The notes under the pieces: generated by a model
The model's input: only the letters and a program-made list of their open reading frames with translations
Database searches by the model: none
Told to the model about the DNA's origin: nothing
Origin: CAVVDT01 sp963747005
GTDB taxonomy: Bacteria > Pseudomonadota > Alphaproteobacteria > Rhizobiales > Aestuariivirgaceae
Direction of reading: 5' to 3'
Length of the DNA stretch: 64,000 nt
Assembly (NCBI GenBank): GCA_963747005.1
Contig: CAVVDT010000015.1
Location: 334,212-398,211, forward strand
Program-made: the position numbers and the translations under genes
Shown here: positions 26,404 to 35,952 of the stretch, one piece after another
Layout: each line of letters starts with the position of its first letter
Numbering within the stretch: position 1 is the first letter of the stretch

Positions 26404-27789
26404 TCAGGCCGCCCGCAAGCCTTCCTTCGTCACCCACGCCTCGGTCTGGTCGATGGCCTTTTCCACGATGTCGAACATCTCGTGGGTCTCGGCCTCGGTG
26501 ATGACGAGCGGCGGGCACAAGGCAACCGCATCGCCCATGGCGCGGTTGATGAGCCCGAGGTCCTGCAGGAACTGCACGCAGGTCGGCCCCACCGCCTTTT
26601 TGGGATCGAAGGCACGCTTGGTCTTCTTGTCGGCCACCAGCTCGATGGCGCCCATCAGCCCCATGGAGCGCACCTCGCCCACCAGCGGGTGATCCCTGAG
26701 GCGTGCCATGCGCTCGGCAAACGTGGTGGCGACGCTCCTCACATGACCGATGATGTTGGTGCGCTCGTAGATCTCGATCGCCTTCAGCGCCACCGCGCAC
26801 CCGACCGGATGGGCGGTGTAGGTATAGCCGTGGCCGAAGACGCCGATCTTGCGGCTTTCATCCAGCATTGCCTGGTAGAGGTCTTCCTCGATGGAAATGG
26901 CGCTCATCGGGAAATAGGCCGAGGTGATCGCCTTGGCCATGGAGACCGAAGTGGGCTTGAGGCCGAGCGACTGGGCACCGAACCAGTTGCCGGTACGCCC
27001 AAAGCCGCAGATCACTTCATCGGAAATGAAGCGCACGTCGTATTTCGAAAGTACCTCGTTGATCTTGGGGAAATAGCTCATGGGCGGGATGATCACCCCG
27101 CCCGCGCCCATGATCGGCTCGGCGATGAAGGCCGCGACCGTCTCCGGTCCCTCGCGCTGGATCATCTCGTCGAGATCGTTCGCCATGCGGGTGGCGAATT
27201 CATCCTCGCTCTCGCCCGCCTCGCCATAGCGGTAGTAGTGCGGGCACGAGGTATGCAGGATGTTCTTGATCGGCAGGTCGAAGTCGGTGTGGACCGCCGG
27301 CAGGCCGGTGAGCGAACCGGATGCGATGGTCACCCCGTGATAGCCCTTCATGCGCGAGATGATTTTCTTCTTTTCCGGCTTGCCCCTGGCGTTGTTGTAG
27401 TACCAGGTGAGCTTGATCTGCATGTCGTTGGCTTCCGAGCCGGAAGCGCCGAACAGGATCTTGGAGGCCTCGCAGGGCACGATCTCCTTCAGCTTTTCCG
27501 AAAGCTCGATGACCAGGTCGTGCGACTTGCCGCCGAACACGCTGGTGAACGACAGCCGCCGCATGGCCCCGGCGGCGGCCTCCACCAGTTCCTCGTTGCC
27601 ATAGCCCAACGCCGTGCACCAAAGCCCCGCCAGCCCCTCGATATAGCGCTTGCCGTCAGGGTCGTAGAGATAGATGCCCTTGCCGTGCTCGATGATGAGC
27701 GGGCCGGTCTCGCGAAACTTGGCGAGGTTGGTATAGGGATGGATCACCGTCTCGATGTCGCGGACGGCCATGTTCGAAAGCTGGACCAT
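26404..27789 (-). CDS. Class III aminotransferase (polyamine/omega-amino acid:pyruvate type)
   Basis: A 461-residue PLP aminotransferase of subgroup III. It shows LFGASGSEANDMQIKL, RFISDEVICGFGRTGNWFG (cofactor aspartate) and the PLP lysine in VSMAKAITSAYFPMSAI. The order resembles aminotransferases such as SpuC (putrescine-pyruvate) and beta-alanine-pyruvate enzymes. Its tandem position 27 bases downstream of a GABA aminotransferase-like gene supports a role in polyamine or omega-amino acid breakdown, which is inference. AAGGAG precedes ATG 27789. Confidence 0.85.
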   Translation of the reverse strand: MVQLSNMAVRDIETVIHPYTNLAKFRETGPLIIEHGKGIYLYDPDGKRYIEGLAGLWCTALGYGNEELVEAAAGAMRRLSFTSVFGGKSHDLVIELSEKLKEIVPCEASKILFGASGSEANDMQIKLTWYYNNARGKPEKKKIISRMKGYHGVTIASGSLTGLPAVHTDFDLPIKNILHTSCPHYYRYGEAGESEDEFATRMANDLDEMIQREGPETVAAFIAEPIMGAGGVIIPPMSYFPKINEVLSKYDVRFISDEVICGFGRTGNWFGAQSLGLKPTSVSMAKAITSAYFPMSAISIEEDLYQAMLDESRKIGVFGHGYTYTAHPVGCAVALKAIEIYERTNIIGHVRSVATTFAERMARLRDHPLVGEVRSMGLMGAIELVADKKTKRAFDPKKAVGPTCVQFLQDLGLINRAMGDAVALCPPLVITEAETHEMFDIVEKAIDQTEAWVTKEGLRAA

Positions 27790-27816
27790 GCTGGTCTCCT
27801 TGGAGTTACTTCGCTG

Positions 27817-29118
27817 TCAGTTCCCTAAAAGGGCCTTCTCGAGGATGTCGAGGCCCTCATCGATCAGTTCCTTTGAAGCCGTCAACGGGCACAACAGCCT
27901 CACGGTGTCGCCGTAGACGCCGCAGGTGAGGATGAGGAGGCCGCGTTCCAGGCACTTTTGCGCCAGCGCCTTGGCGCCGGCCGCGTCCGGCTCGTTGCCG
28001 CCGTGCTGGGTGACGATCTCGAAGGCCAGCATCGCCCCCAGGCCACGGATGTCGCCCATCGGCATGCCTTTGCCCTTGGCCTTGATGGCCTCGAGCCGCG
28101 ACCTGATCTGCTTGCCCTGGGCGACCGCCTTGTCCAGCAGCTTGTCGGCCTCGAAGGCCTCGATCACCCCCATGGCGGCGGCGCAGGCGACCGCGTTGCC
28201 GGCATAGGTGCCGCCAAGCCCGCCCGGCTCGGGCGCATCCATGATCTTGGCGCGACCCACCACGCCGGACAGCGGAAAGCCGCCGGCCAGCGACTTTGCC
28301 ACCGTCATCAGGTCGGGCTCGACGCCGTAATGCTCCATGGCGAAGAACTTGCCGGTGCGCCCGAAACCCGACTGGATTTCATCGGCGATGAGGACGATGC
28401 CGTGCTCGTCGCAGATCCTGCGCAGGGCAACCATCAGTTCCTTCGGCGCCACATAGAAGCCGCCTTCGCCCTGCACCGGCTCGACGATGATGGCCGCCAC
28501 CTTGGAGGGCTCCACGTCGGCCTTGAAGATCCATTCGATGGCGTGCAGCGTGTCCTCCACCGTCACCCCCTTGTGGGCGACGGGGAACGGCACATGCCAG
28601 ATGCCGGCCGGGAAGGGGCCGAATTTCACCTTGTAGGGCACCACCTTGCCGGTCAGCGCCATCGTCAGGAGGGTGCGGCCGTGAAAACCGCCCTGAAAGG
28701 CAATGACATCCGTTCGCCCGGTATGGGCGCGGGCGATCTTGATGGCGTTTTCCACCGCCTCGGCGCCGGTGGTCACCAGCACCGATTTCTTCTCGCCCGA
28801 GATCGGGGCGAGTTCGTTGAGCTTTTCCGACACGGCGACGAACGACTCGTAGGGCATCACCATGGCGCAGGTATGGGTCACCCGTTCGAGCTGCTCGTAG
28901 ACCCGCTTCATCACCAGGGGGTGGCGATGGCCGGTGTTGACCACGGCGATGCCACCGCCGAAATCGATGTAGCGGTTGCCTTCGACATCCCAGATCTCGG
29001 CATTCTCGGCGCGCGCCGCCATGACGGGTGCGCCCATGCCGATGCCGCGCGCCACGGCCTTCGCCCGGCGGGCCACCAGGGCCGCGTTGCCACCCTTTAT
29101 CGGTGCATTGACATTCAT
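27817..29118 (-). CDS. gabT: 4-aminobutyrate aminotransferase
   Basis: A 433-residue class III PLP aminotransferase with the GabT signature: TGAEAVENAIKIARAHTGR, FQGGFHGRTLLTMALTGK, LIADEIQSGFGRTGKFFAM and the PLP lysine in DLMTVAKSLAGGFPLSG. It converts GABA and 2-oxoglutarate to succinate semialdehyde and glutamate; 5-aminovalerate is a possible second substrate. ATG 29118 follows GGAGGAACCA. No succinate semialdehyde dehydrogenase (gabD) is adjacent. An amidase gene starts divergently at 29240, so a shared 120-base region may hold both promoters. Confidence 0.92.
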   Translation of the reverse strand: MNVNAPIKGGNAALVARRAKAVARGIGMGAPVMAARAENAEIWDVEGNRYIDFGGGIAVVNTGHRHPLVMKRVYEQLERVTHTCAMVMPYESFVAVSEKLNELAPISGEKKSVLVTTGAEAVENAIKIARAHTGRTDVIAFQGGFHGRTLLTMALTGKVVPYKVKFGPFPAGIWHVPFPVAHKGVTVEDTLHAIEWIFKADVEPSKVAAIIVEPVQGEGGFYVAPKELMVALRRICDEHGIVLIADEIQSGFGRTGKFFAMEHYGVEPDLMTVAKSLAGGFPLSGVVGRAKIMDAPEPGGLGGTYAGNAVACAAAMGVIEAFEADKLLDKAVAQGKQIRSRLEAIKAKGKGMPMGDIRGLGAMLAFEIVTQHGGNEPDAAGAKALAQKCLERGLLILTCGVYGDTVRLLCPLTASKELIDEGLDILEKALLGN

Positions 29119-29239
29119 GTTGGTTCCTCCGCAAAAAGGGATCGGGCAGACCCCTCGTGAAAGTGAGCGCTTTCTAGCTCCGTTGACGGTCATCCGGCAA
29201 ATGGAATCGGGGGGTGTGCGACAAAGGAGGGGATGGACG

Positions 29240-30654
29240 GTGGACGACCTGATCGACAAATCGGCCCTGGAGGTCGTGGCCCTGCTGAGGACTGGCGAGG
29301 TCTCGCCGCTGCACCTGCTCGATGCCCTGGAACACCGCATCGCCGCCGTCGACGGTGAAGTGAACGCCCTGCCCACCTTGTGTTTCGAGCGCGCGCGCAG
29401 CGCCGCTCGCGGCCTCATGGCAAAACCACTGAACGAACGCGGCCTGCTGTGCGGCCTGCCCGTACCGATCAAGGACCTGACCGACGTCGCCGGCGTGCGC
29501 TCGACGCAAGGCTCGCCCATCTTCGCCGATAACGTGCCGCAGAAGTCCGATCTTCTGGTCGAGCATCTGGAGGCGGCCGGCGCCATTGTCTACGCCAAGT
29601 CCAACACGCCCGAATTCGGTGCCGGCGCCAATACCTTCAACGAGGTGTTCGGGGCGACGCTCAATCCCTGGAACCCGGACCGTTCGGCCGCCGGGTCATC
29701 GGGGGGGCGGCGGTGGCGCTGGCCACCGGCATGGCCTGGCTGGCACACGGCTCCGACATGGGCGGCTCGTTGCGCAATCCGGCAAGCTTTTGCTCCGTCG
29801 TCGGCCTACGCCCCTCGCCCGGCCGGGTGGCCGAGACGAGGACGACGAAGATCGACCCCAATCTCGGCGTCGAAGGGCCGATGGCGCGCAATGTCGCCGA
29901 TTGCGCCTTGTTGCTCGATGCCATGGCGGGCGAGGAGCCGGCCGATCCCGTTTCGCTGCCGCGCTATTCAACCTCGTTTCTCGACATGGCCCGTTCCGGC
30001 TGGAAGCCGAAGAAGGTGGCAATAAGCCGCGATCTCGGCATCACTCCCGTCGATCCGGAAGTGGCCGACATCGTCATGACCGCCGCGCATCGGCTGGAAG
30101 ACGCCGGCGTCATCGTCGAGGAGGCCCATCCCGATCTTTCCGAGGCACACGAGTGCTTCCAGACGCTGCGCGCCCTGTCGTTCGCCACCGGCATGAAACC
30201 GCTGCTGGAGGCGCATCGCGACAAGCTCAAGCCGGAAATCGTCTGGAACATCGAAAAGGGCCTGGAACTTACCGCCGACGACATCATCAGGGCCGAGCAC
30301 CAGCGCGTCGCCATGTTCCAGCGCACCCTCGCCTTTTTCGGGACCTACGACCTGCTCCTGTGCCCGGCCACCATCGTGGCGCCGTTCCCGGTGGAAGAGC
30401 GCTATGTCGCCGAGTGCGCCGGGCACAGGTTCTCCAACTACGTGGAGTGGCTGGCCATCGTCTATGCCATCACCAATGTCATGTGTCCGGCCATTTCCAT
30501 CCCGGCGGGCTTTACCGCCGAGGAATTGCCGGTCGGCATCCAGATCGTCGCCCCGCCGCGCGCCGATGGCCGGCTTCTGGCGGGCGCTCGCCTGCTGGAG
30601 GGCATTCTGGGTCTTTCGGGCCGCGTGCCCATGGACCCGCGCCCAATGCGCTGA
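29240..30654 (+). pseudogene. Amidase (amidase signature family), frameshifted
   Basis: The gene reads as an amidase signature enzyme in two frames. The first frame starts at GTG 29240 behind GGAGG at 29226 and includes PVPIKDLTD (catalytic lysine), but after PDRSAAGSSGG it becomes nonsense. The second resumes at about 29710 with VALATGMAWLAHGSDMGGSLRNP (serine nucleophile region) and continues to the end. Adding one G to the run of seven Gs at 29701-29707 restores one continuous frame of about 471 residues. The break may be real or an assembly error. Related enzymes hydrolyse small amides. Confidence 0.8.
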
Positions 30655-30739
30655 TTGCAACCGGGCCCGTTCTGTTGTTCTAATCCCTCCATACCCGGCA
30701 CAGACCGGACCGAGGAGATGCGCTTCAAGGGGAACTTAC

Positions 30740-32383
30740 ATGCGCGGTTTGATGCAGGACTGGCCGTTGCTCGTTCACACCATCCTCGATCATGCCAGCA
30801 AATGGCATGGCGAGCAGGAGATGGTCTCGCGCACCGTCGAAGGCCCCATCCATCGCTACACCTATGCCGACGTCGACCGCCGCGCCCGCCGGCTCGCATC
30901 CGCTGCGGAAAGGCGCCTGGGTATCAAGCTGGGCGATATGGTCGGCACCATGGCCTGGAACGGCTATCGCCACATAGAGACCTGGTACGCCATCATGGGG
31001 CTGGGGGCGGTCGTCCACACCCTCAATCCGCGCCTCTTCCACGATCAGCTCACCTATATCGTCAACCACGCCGAGGACGGCTGGATCTTCACTGACCTGA
31101 CCTTTGTGCCGATCTTCGAGAAGCTCCAGTCCGAACTGAAGACCGTCAAGGGCTACGTGATCATGACCGACCGCGATCACATGCCCGCCGAAACCGGTTT
31201 GCCTAACGTGGTGTGCTACGAAGACCTGCTGGCCGATGGCGATGAGGGCTTTGAGTGGCCCAGCTTCGATGAAAACACCGCCTGCGGCATGTGTTACACC
31301 TCCGGCACCACCGGCAACCCCAAGGGCGTGCTCTATTCCCATCGCTCCAACGTGATCCATGCCATGGTACAGACCGGTGGCGATGCCATGGCCCTGTCGA
31401 GCCGGGAGACCATCCTGCCGGTGGTCCCGATGTTCCATGCCAATGCCTGGTCGCTGGTGTTCTCCGCTCCCATGTCCGGCGCCAAGCTGGTGTTGCCGGG
31501 CGCCTGCATGGACGGCCAGTCGATCTATGAACTGCTCGATACCGAAAGGGTGACCTGCACCGCGGCGGTCCCCACCATCTGGCTGATGCTGTTGCAGCAT
31601 CTGGAAAAATACCCCGACCTCAAGCTGCCGCATCTGAAGCGGGTGATCATCGGCGGAGCCGCCTGTCCCGAGGCCATGATGAAGACCTTCGAGGAGGTCT
31701 ATGGCGTCCAGGTTCTGCATGCCTGGGGCATGACCGAGATGAGCCCGCTGGGGACGATCTGCTCGAGGAAGGGCAGCCTTGCCGACATGGATGAGGCCGG
31801 CTGGAAGAAACTCAGGCTGAAGCAGGGCCGCCCCGCCTATTCCATCGAGATGAAGATCACCGATGATGATGGCAAGGAACTGCCCATGGACGGCAAGACC
31901 TTCGGCCGCCTCAAGGTGAAGGGCCCGGCGATCGCCGCTTCCTATTTCAAGGGCGAGGGGGCATCCGCCTTCGATGACGAGTTGTGGTTCGATACCGGCG
32001 ACGTGGCCACCCTCGATGAGCTCGGCTACATGCAGATTACCGACCGTTCCAAGGATGTCATCAAGTCGGGCGGCGAATGGATTTCCTCCATCGACCTGGA
32101 AAACGTCGCCGTCGGCTGCCCCGGTGTCGCCGAAGCCGCGGCTGTCGGCATGCCCCATCCCAAATGGTCCGAGCGGCCGCTGATGGTCATCGTCAGGAAG
32201 CCGGACTGCGAGGTGACGCGCGATCAGGTGCTGGCCCATCTCGATGGCAAGGTGGCGAAATGGTGGATGCCGGACGATGTGGTGTTCGTCGAGGATATCC
32301 CCCATACGGCAACCGGCAAGATTTCCAAGCTCACCCTGCGCCAGCGCTTGAAGGATTACAGGTTTCCCGCTGCCGCCGAATAG
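30740..32383 (+). CDS. Acyl-CoA ligase, DmdB-like (long-chain/3-methylmercaptopropionate type)
   Basis: A 547-residue ANL ligase. The phosphate loop MCYTSGTTGNPKGVLYSH is near residue 185, followed by MTEMSPLGT, the DTGDVATLDELGY block and the C-terminal lysine motif PHTATGKISKLTLR. The sequence from the start (HRYTYADVDRRARRLA, VGTMAWNGYRH) closely follows the group that includes DmdB, the ligase of the DMSP demethylation pathway, but the same group also activates medium-chain and branched fatty acids. Its 3' end overlaps the convergent MBL gene by 28 bases. Confidence 0.85.
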   Translation: MRGLMQDWPLLVHTILDHASKWHGEQEMVSRTVEGPIHRYTYADVDRRARRLASAAERRLGIKLGDMVGTMAWNGYRHIETWYAIMGLGAVVHTLNPRLFHDQLTYIVNHAEDGWIFTDLTFVPIFEKLQSELKTVKGYVIMTDRDHMPAETGLPNVVCYEDLLADGDEGFEWPSFDENTACGMCYTSGTTGNPKGVLYSHRSNVIHAMVQTGGDAMALSSRETILPVVPMFHANAWSLVFSAPMSGAKLVLPGACMDGQSIYELLDTERVTCTAAVPTIWLMLLQHLEKYPDLKLPHLKRVIIGGAACPEAMMKTFEEVYGVQVLHAWGMTEMSPLGTICSRKGSLADMDEAGWKKLRLKQGRPAYSIEMKITDDDGKELPMDGKTFGRLKVKGPAIAASYFKGEGASAFDDELWFDTGDVATLDELGYMQITDRSKDVIKSGGEWISSIDLENVAVGCPGVAEAAAVGMPHPKWSERPLMVIVRKPDCEVTRDQVLAHLDGKVAKWWMPDDVVFVEDIPHTATGKISKLTLRQRLKDYRFPAAAE

Positions 32384-33270
32384 ATGGCCTCAAGCGACGC
32401 CTCGCCCTCGCTCCTCACCTTGCCCTGCGCGATGAGGTGCTCGACATGGGCGAAGGTTGAAAGCGCCGCGGCGCCGTGCAGGCGCGGGTCGACATTGGCA
32501 TAGACAGCCCTGACGATCTCGGCGATGGTCCGGTCGCCCGCCTTGATGCGTTGCAGAATGGCGGCTTCGCGCATCTGGCGGTGGGAGAGAAAGGCCCTGA
32601 CGAAGCCCTGCGGCTGCCGCCGTTCGGGACCGTGCCCAGGCCAGTAGACCGCCTCCTCGCGCCCGATCAGTTTTCGCAGGGAGGCGAAATACTGCGCCAT
32701 ATTGCCGTCGGGCGGGGCGATGACGCTGGTCGACCACGCCATGACGTGGTCGCCGGAAAACAGGGCGTTTTCCTCTCTCAGTGCGAACGCCATGTGGTTG
32801 GCGGTGTGACCGGGGGTGAACACGGCCTCGATGTTAAAGCCCGCTCCCTCGACGACATCGCCATCTGAAAGACGCACATCGGGGACGAAATCAATGTCGC
32901 CCGCCGCGTCGAGGCGCAAGGCCCCGTCATCGAGCCGGCCGCTGCCATGCGGGCCTTGCGCATAGGTCTTGGCCCCCGTCACCGCCTTCAGCCGGGCAGC
33001 GAGCGGGGAATGGTCCCGGTGGGTATGGGTGATGAGGATATGGCTCACCGTCTCGCCGGCGACAGCATTGAGGATGGCCTCAAGGTGCCCTTCGTCCTCG
33101 GGGCCGGGGTCGATCACCGCCACGGGCCCGCGCCCGATGAGGTAGGTGGAGGTTCCCTTGTAGGTAAAGGGGCCGGGATTGTCGCACACGATGCGCCTGA
33201 CCAGCGGGCTCACCTGCACCGCCTCGCCCGGCCGGGCATCGAAGTCGCGCGAAAACGGAATGTCGGTCAT
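32356..33270 (-). CDS. MBL-fold metallo-hydrolase (LACTB2-like)
   Basis: A 304-residue metallo-beta-lactamase fold hydrolase. The zinc motif is ITHTHRDHSP (HxHxDH) and later GHTANHM, SGDH and PGHGP blocks complete the metal set; the C-terminal third (ILQRIKAGDRTIAEIVRAVY) is a winged-helix-like region found in the LACTB2/glyoxalase II-like group. Relatives act on RNA, glutathione thioesters or metabolite esters; substrate not known here. The start MTDIPFS is at 33270. It is divergent from the GT4 gene by 89 bases, where GTTGACTATA could be a promoter element. Confidence 0.82.
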   Translation of the reverse strand: MTDIPFSRDFDARPGEAVQVSPLVRRIVCDNPGPFTYKGTSTYLIGRGPVAVIDPGPEDEGHLEAILNAVAGETVSHILITHTHRDHSPLAARLKAVTGAKTYAQGPHGSGRLDDGALRLDAAGDIDFVPDVRLSDGDVVEGAGFNIEAVFTPGHTANHMAFALREENALFSGDHVMAWSTSVIAPPDGNMAQYFASLRKLIGREEAVYWPGHGPERRQPQGFVRAFLSHRQMREAAILQRIKAGDRTIAEIVRAVYANVDPRLHGAAALSTFAHVEHLIAQGKVRSEGEASLEAIYSAAAGNL

Positions 33271-33359
33271 TTGCGGGCCAGCCTGTTGCTTGTCGACGGC
33301 GTTCACGTTGACTATACGGGGCGTGGCGCCATCGGCGCCAGCAGGCAAGAAATTCGGCG

Positions 33360-34616
33360 ATGCCCATGAACATTCTGCTCATCCATCAGAATTTCCCCGG
33401 ACAATACAAGCTGTTCGCCGAATGGCTCGCAAAGACGGGCAAACACCGGGTCGTCTTCCTCACCCAGCGCCAGAAATTCTCCCCCATCAAGGGCGTGAGC
33501 GTCATCCGCTACACCCCGCAGCACAAGGCGGCCGAGGACGCCTATGCCCTGTCGCGTTACTACGAGGACTGCTGCGCGGCGGGCTTTGAAGTGGTGCAGG
33601 TGTTGAAGAGGCTCGAGGGCGAGGGCTTCGTGCCTGATCTGGTCGTCGGCCATAGCGGCTGGGGCGAGATGCTGTTCATCAAGGACGTGTGGCCGGCTGT
33701 GCCCATGATGTGCCTGTTCGAATATTTCTTCACCGCCAGCGGCGGCATGATCGGCTTCGATCCGGCCATTCCCCTGACACCCAATTCCGCCTATCTCACC
33801 CGCGCCCGCAACGCCGTCCACTACATGAGCTACGGCCTGTGCGATGCCGGCCACGTGGCGACCGAATGGCAGCTCGGCACCTACCCGGACATGTTCCGTT
33901 CCAAGGTCATGGCCATCCACGAAGGCATCCGGACCGAACTCTTGAAGCCCAATGCCAGGGCCCATATCAAGCTCGGGCGCATCGAACGGCCGATCACCCG
34001 CGACGATGAGGTCTTCACCTACATGGCCCGCAATCTCGAGCCGGCCCGCGGCTTCCATCAGGTCATGCGCGCCCTGCCTCATATCCAGCGGCTTCGGCCC
34101 AATGCCCGGGCAGTGATCATCGGGGCAAGCGGGGTTTCCTACGGCAACAAGCCGGGCGAGCCCGGCGGCTTCCGGGCGATGATGGAAAAGGAGGTGGGCG
34201 CCGAGCTCGATTGGGAGCGCATCCATTTCGTCGGGCAGGTGCCTTACGAGCACTATGTCTCGGCCATCCAGGTATCGAGCTGCCACATCTACATGACCGT
34301 GCCGTTCGTCCTGTCGTGGTCGCTGCTCGAAGCCATGTCCATGGAAGCCACCATCGTCGCCTCCGACACCGCCCCGGTGCGAGAAGTGTTGGAGGACGGC
34401 AGGACCGGTTTCCTGGTGGACTATTTCTCGCCCGAGGCGATCGCCGAAAAAGTGGCCGACGTGCTCGCCCACAAGAACCATTACCGCGATATCGGCCGCG
34501 CCGCCCGCCGCCATGTCGTTGCCAACTACGACTTCGCGACCGTATGCCTGCCGCAATTCCTCAATCACCTGAACTCCATCCTGCCGCGCCGCCACCACCT
34601 GCTGGTCACTGGCTGA
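33360..34616 (+). CDS. GT4-type glycosyltransferase
   Basis: A 418-residue GT-B glycosyltransferase. The N-terminal domain begins NILLIHQNFPGQYKLFAEWL, a Glyco_trans_4-like start. The C-terminal Glycos_transf_1 domain includes VFTYMARNLEPARGFHQVM, VYLTVPF-like YMTVPFVLSWSLLEAMSMEA and the EX7E-type block. It likely adds a sugar from a nucleotide donor to a surface glycan. Start at ATG 33360 or the nearby ATG 33366. It stands alone between the MBL and TRAP genes, so its pathway is not set by context. Confidence 0.83.
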   Translation: MPMNILLIHQNFPGQYKLFAEWLAKTGKHRVVFLTQRQKFSPIKGVSVIRYTPQHKAAEDAYALSRYYEDCCAAGFEVVQVLKRLEGEGFVPDLVVGHSGWGEMLFIKDVWPAVPMMCLFEYFFTASGGMIGFDPAIPLTPNSAYLTRARNAVHYMSYGLCDAGHVATEWQLGTYPDMFRSKVMAIHEGIRTELLKPNARAHIKLGRIERPITRDDEVFTYMARNLEPARGFHQVMRALPHIQRLRPNARAVIIGASGVSYGNKPGEPGGFRAMMEKEVGAELDWERIHFVGQVPYEHYVSAIQVSSCHIYMTVPFVLSWSLLEAMSMEATIVASDTAPVREVLEDGRTGFLVDYFSPEAIAEKVADVLAHKNHYRDIGRAARRHVVANYDFATVCLPQFLNHLNSILPRRHHLLVTG

Positions 34617-34627
34617 GGCAAAGGCAA

Positions 34628-35941
34628 TCAGCCGGCGGCGTGCTGGCGCATGTGGTCGGGCAGCCAGGTGGCGATGTCGGGAACCAAGATCAGCACGAAT
34701 ACCATCACCACCATGATGAGGAACATCGGCAAGGCGGCCTTGGCAATATAGTTCATCTCGTGGCGGGTCATGCCCTGCAGCACGAACAGGTTGAAGCCGA
34801 TGGGCGGGGTGATCTGCGCCATTTCCACCACCACCACGATGAAGATGCCGAACCAGATGACGTCGATGCCGGCCTGGCGGATCATCGGCTCGACCACCGC
34901 CATGGTCAGCACCACCGAGGAGATGCCGTCGAGGAAGCAGCCGAGCACGATGTAGAACACCAGGAGTGCCATCAGCAATTCGAAGCGCGACAGCCCCAAC
35001 GAGGCGATCAGGTTGGCCAGATCGCGCGGCAGGCCGGTAAAGCCCATGGACAAGGACAGGAACGAGGCACCCGCCAGGATGAGGGCGATCATGGCGGAGG
35101 TGCGGGTGGCGCCCATGAGGCTTTCAACGAAGGTCTTGCGGTTGAGCGATCCCTGTCCCGCGGCCAGCAGAAGCGAGCCGATCACCCCGAAGGCGGCCGC
35201 CTCGGTGGCCGTCGCCAGCCCCAGATACATCGACCCGATGACCACCGCGATGAGGCACAGCACAGGAATGAGGAAACGCGAGTTTTTCACCTTCTCGGCA
35301 AAACCCATGGCGGGCTCGGGGACGGGATGATAGTCGCGCGAGAATTGCGTGCTGACCGCTACGTAGGCCATGAACATGGCCGCCAGGACAAGGCCGGGCA
35401 CGATGCCGGCGATGAACAGCTTGGTGATCGATTCGTTGATCGTCACCCCATAGACGATGAGGGTGAGCGATGGGGGGATCATGAGCCCCAGCGTTGCCGC
35501 GCCGGCCAGCGTGCCGATGACCATCTCTTCGGGGTAGTCGCGCTTCCTCAGTTCGGGGATCGACATCTTGCCCACCGTCATCAGCGTCGCGGCGGACGAG
35601 CCGGAGACTGCGGCGAACACCGTGCAGCCGACGATATTGGTATGGATGAGACCGCCCGGCAGGCGCGCCATCCATGGCGCCAGGCCGCGGAACATGTCCT
35701 CCGAAAGCCGCGTTCGATAGAGGATCTCCCCCATCCAGATGAACAGCGGCAGGGCCGTCAGGGTCCATGATGACGACGACGACCAGATGGTGGTGATCAT
35801 GGCGTCGCCGGGCGGGCGCACGGTAAACATTTCCATGCCCACCCAGGCCACCCCGAGCAGCGCCAGGCCGACCCACACGCCAGAGCCCAGCAGCGCGAAC
35901 AGGACGAGGAGGAAGATGATGACCGAGGCGATATCCTGCAT
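34628..35941 (-). CDS. dctM: TRAP transporter large permease (DctM)
   Basis: A 437-residue, highly hydrophobic protein with about twelve membrane segments. It carries family features such as GGLIHTNIVGCTVFAAVSGSSAAT and IGTLAGAATLGLMIPPSLT. DctM is the ion-coupled channel that imports substrate delivered by DctP, driven by sodium or proton gradients. ATG 35941 lies 11 bases after the dctQ stop. Substrates for this DctP/Q/M set may be dicarboxylates or other organic acids; specificity lies in the binding protein. Confidence 0.93.
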   Translation of the reverse strand: MQDIASVIIFLLVLFALLGSGVWVGLALLGVAWVGMEMFTVRPPGDAMITTIWSSSSSWTLTALPLFIWMGEILYRTRLSEDMFRGLAPWMARLPGGLIHTNIVGCTVFAAVSGSSAATLMTVGKMSIPELRKRDYPEEMVIGTLAGAATLGLMIPPSLTLIVYGVTINESITKLFIAGIVPGLVLAAMFMAYVAVSTQFSRDYHPVPEPAMGFAEKVKNSRFLIPVLCLIAVVIGSMYLGLATATEAAAFGVIGSLLLAAGQGSLNRKTFVESLMGATRTSAMIALILAGASFLSLSMGFTGLPRDLANLIASLGLSRFELLMALLVFYIVLGCFLDGISSVVLTMAVVEPMIRQAGIDVIWFGIFIVVVVEMAQITPPIGFNLFVLQGMTRHEMNYIAKAALPMFLIMVVMVFVLILVPDIATWLPDHMRQHAAG

Positions 35942-35952
35942 CCTGCCGCCCC

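Noticed and set aside
26482..27828. 448-codon frame opposite the aminotransferase
   Set aside because: Mirror frame of a convincing PLP enzyme; no ribosome binding site or family.
29233..29235. ATG as amidase start
   Set aside because: Out of frame with the amidase; GTG 29240 has the correct frame and spacing from GGAGG.
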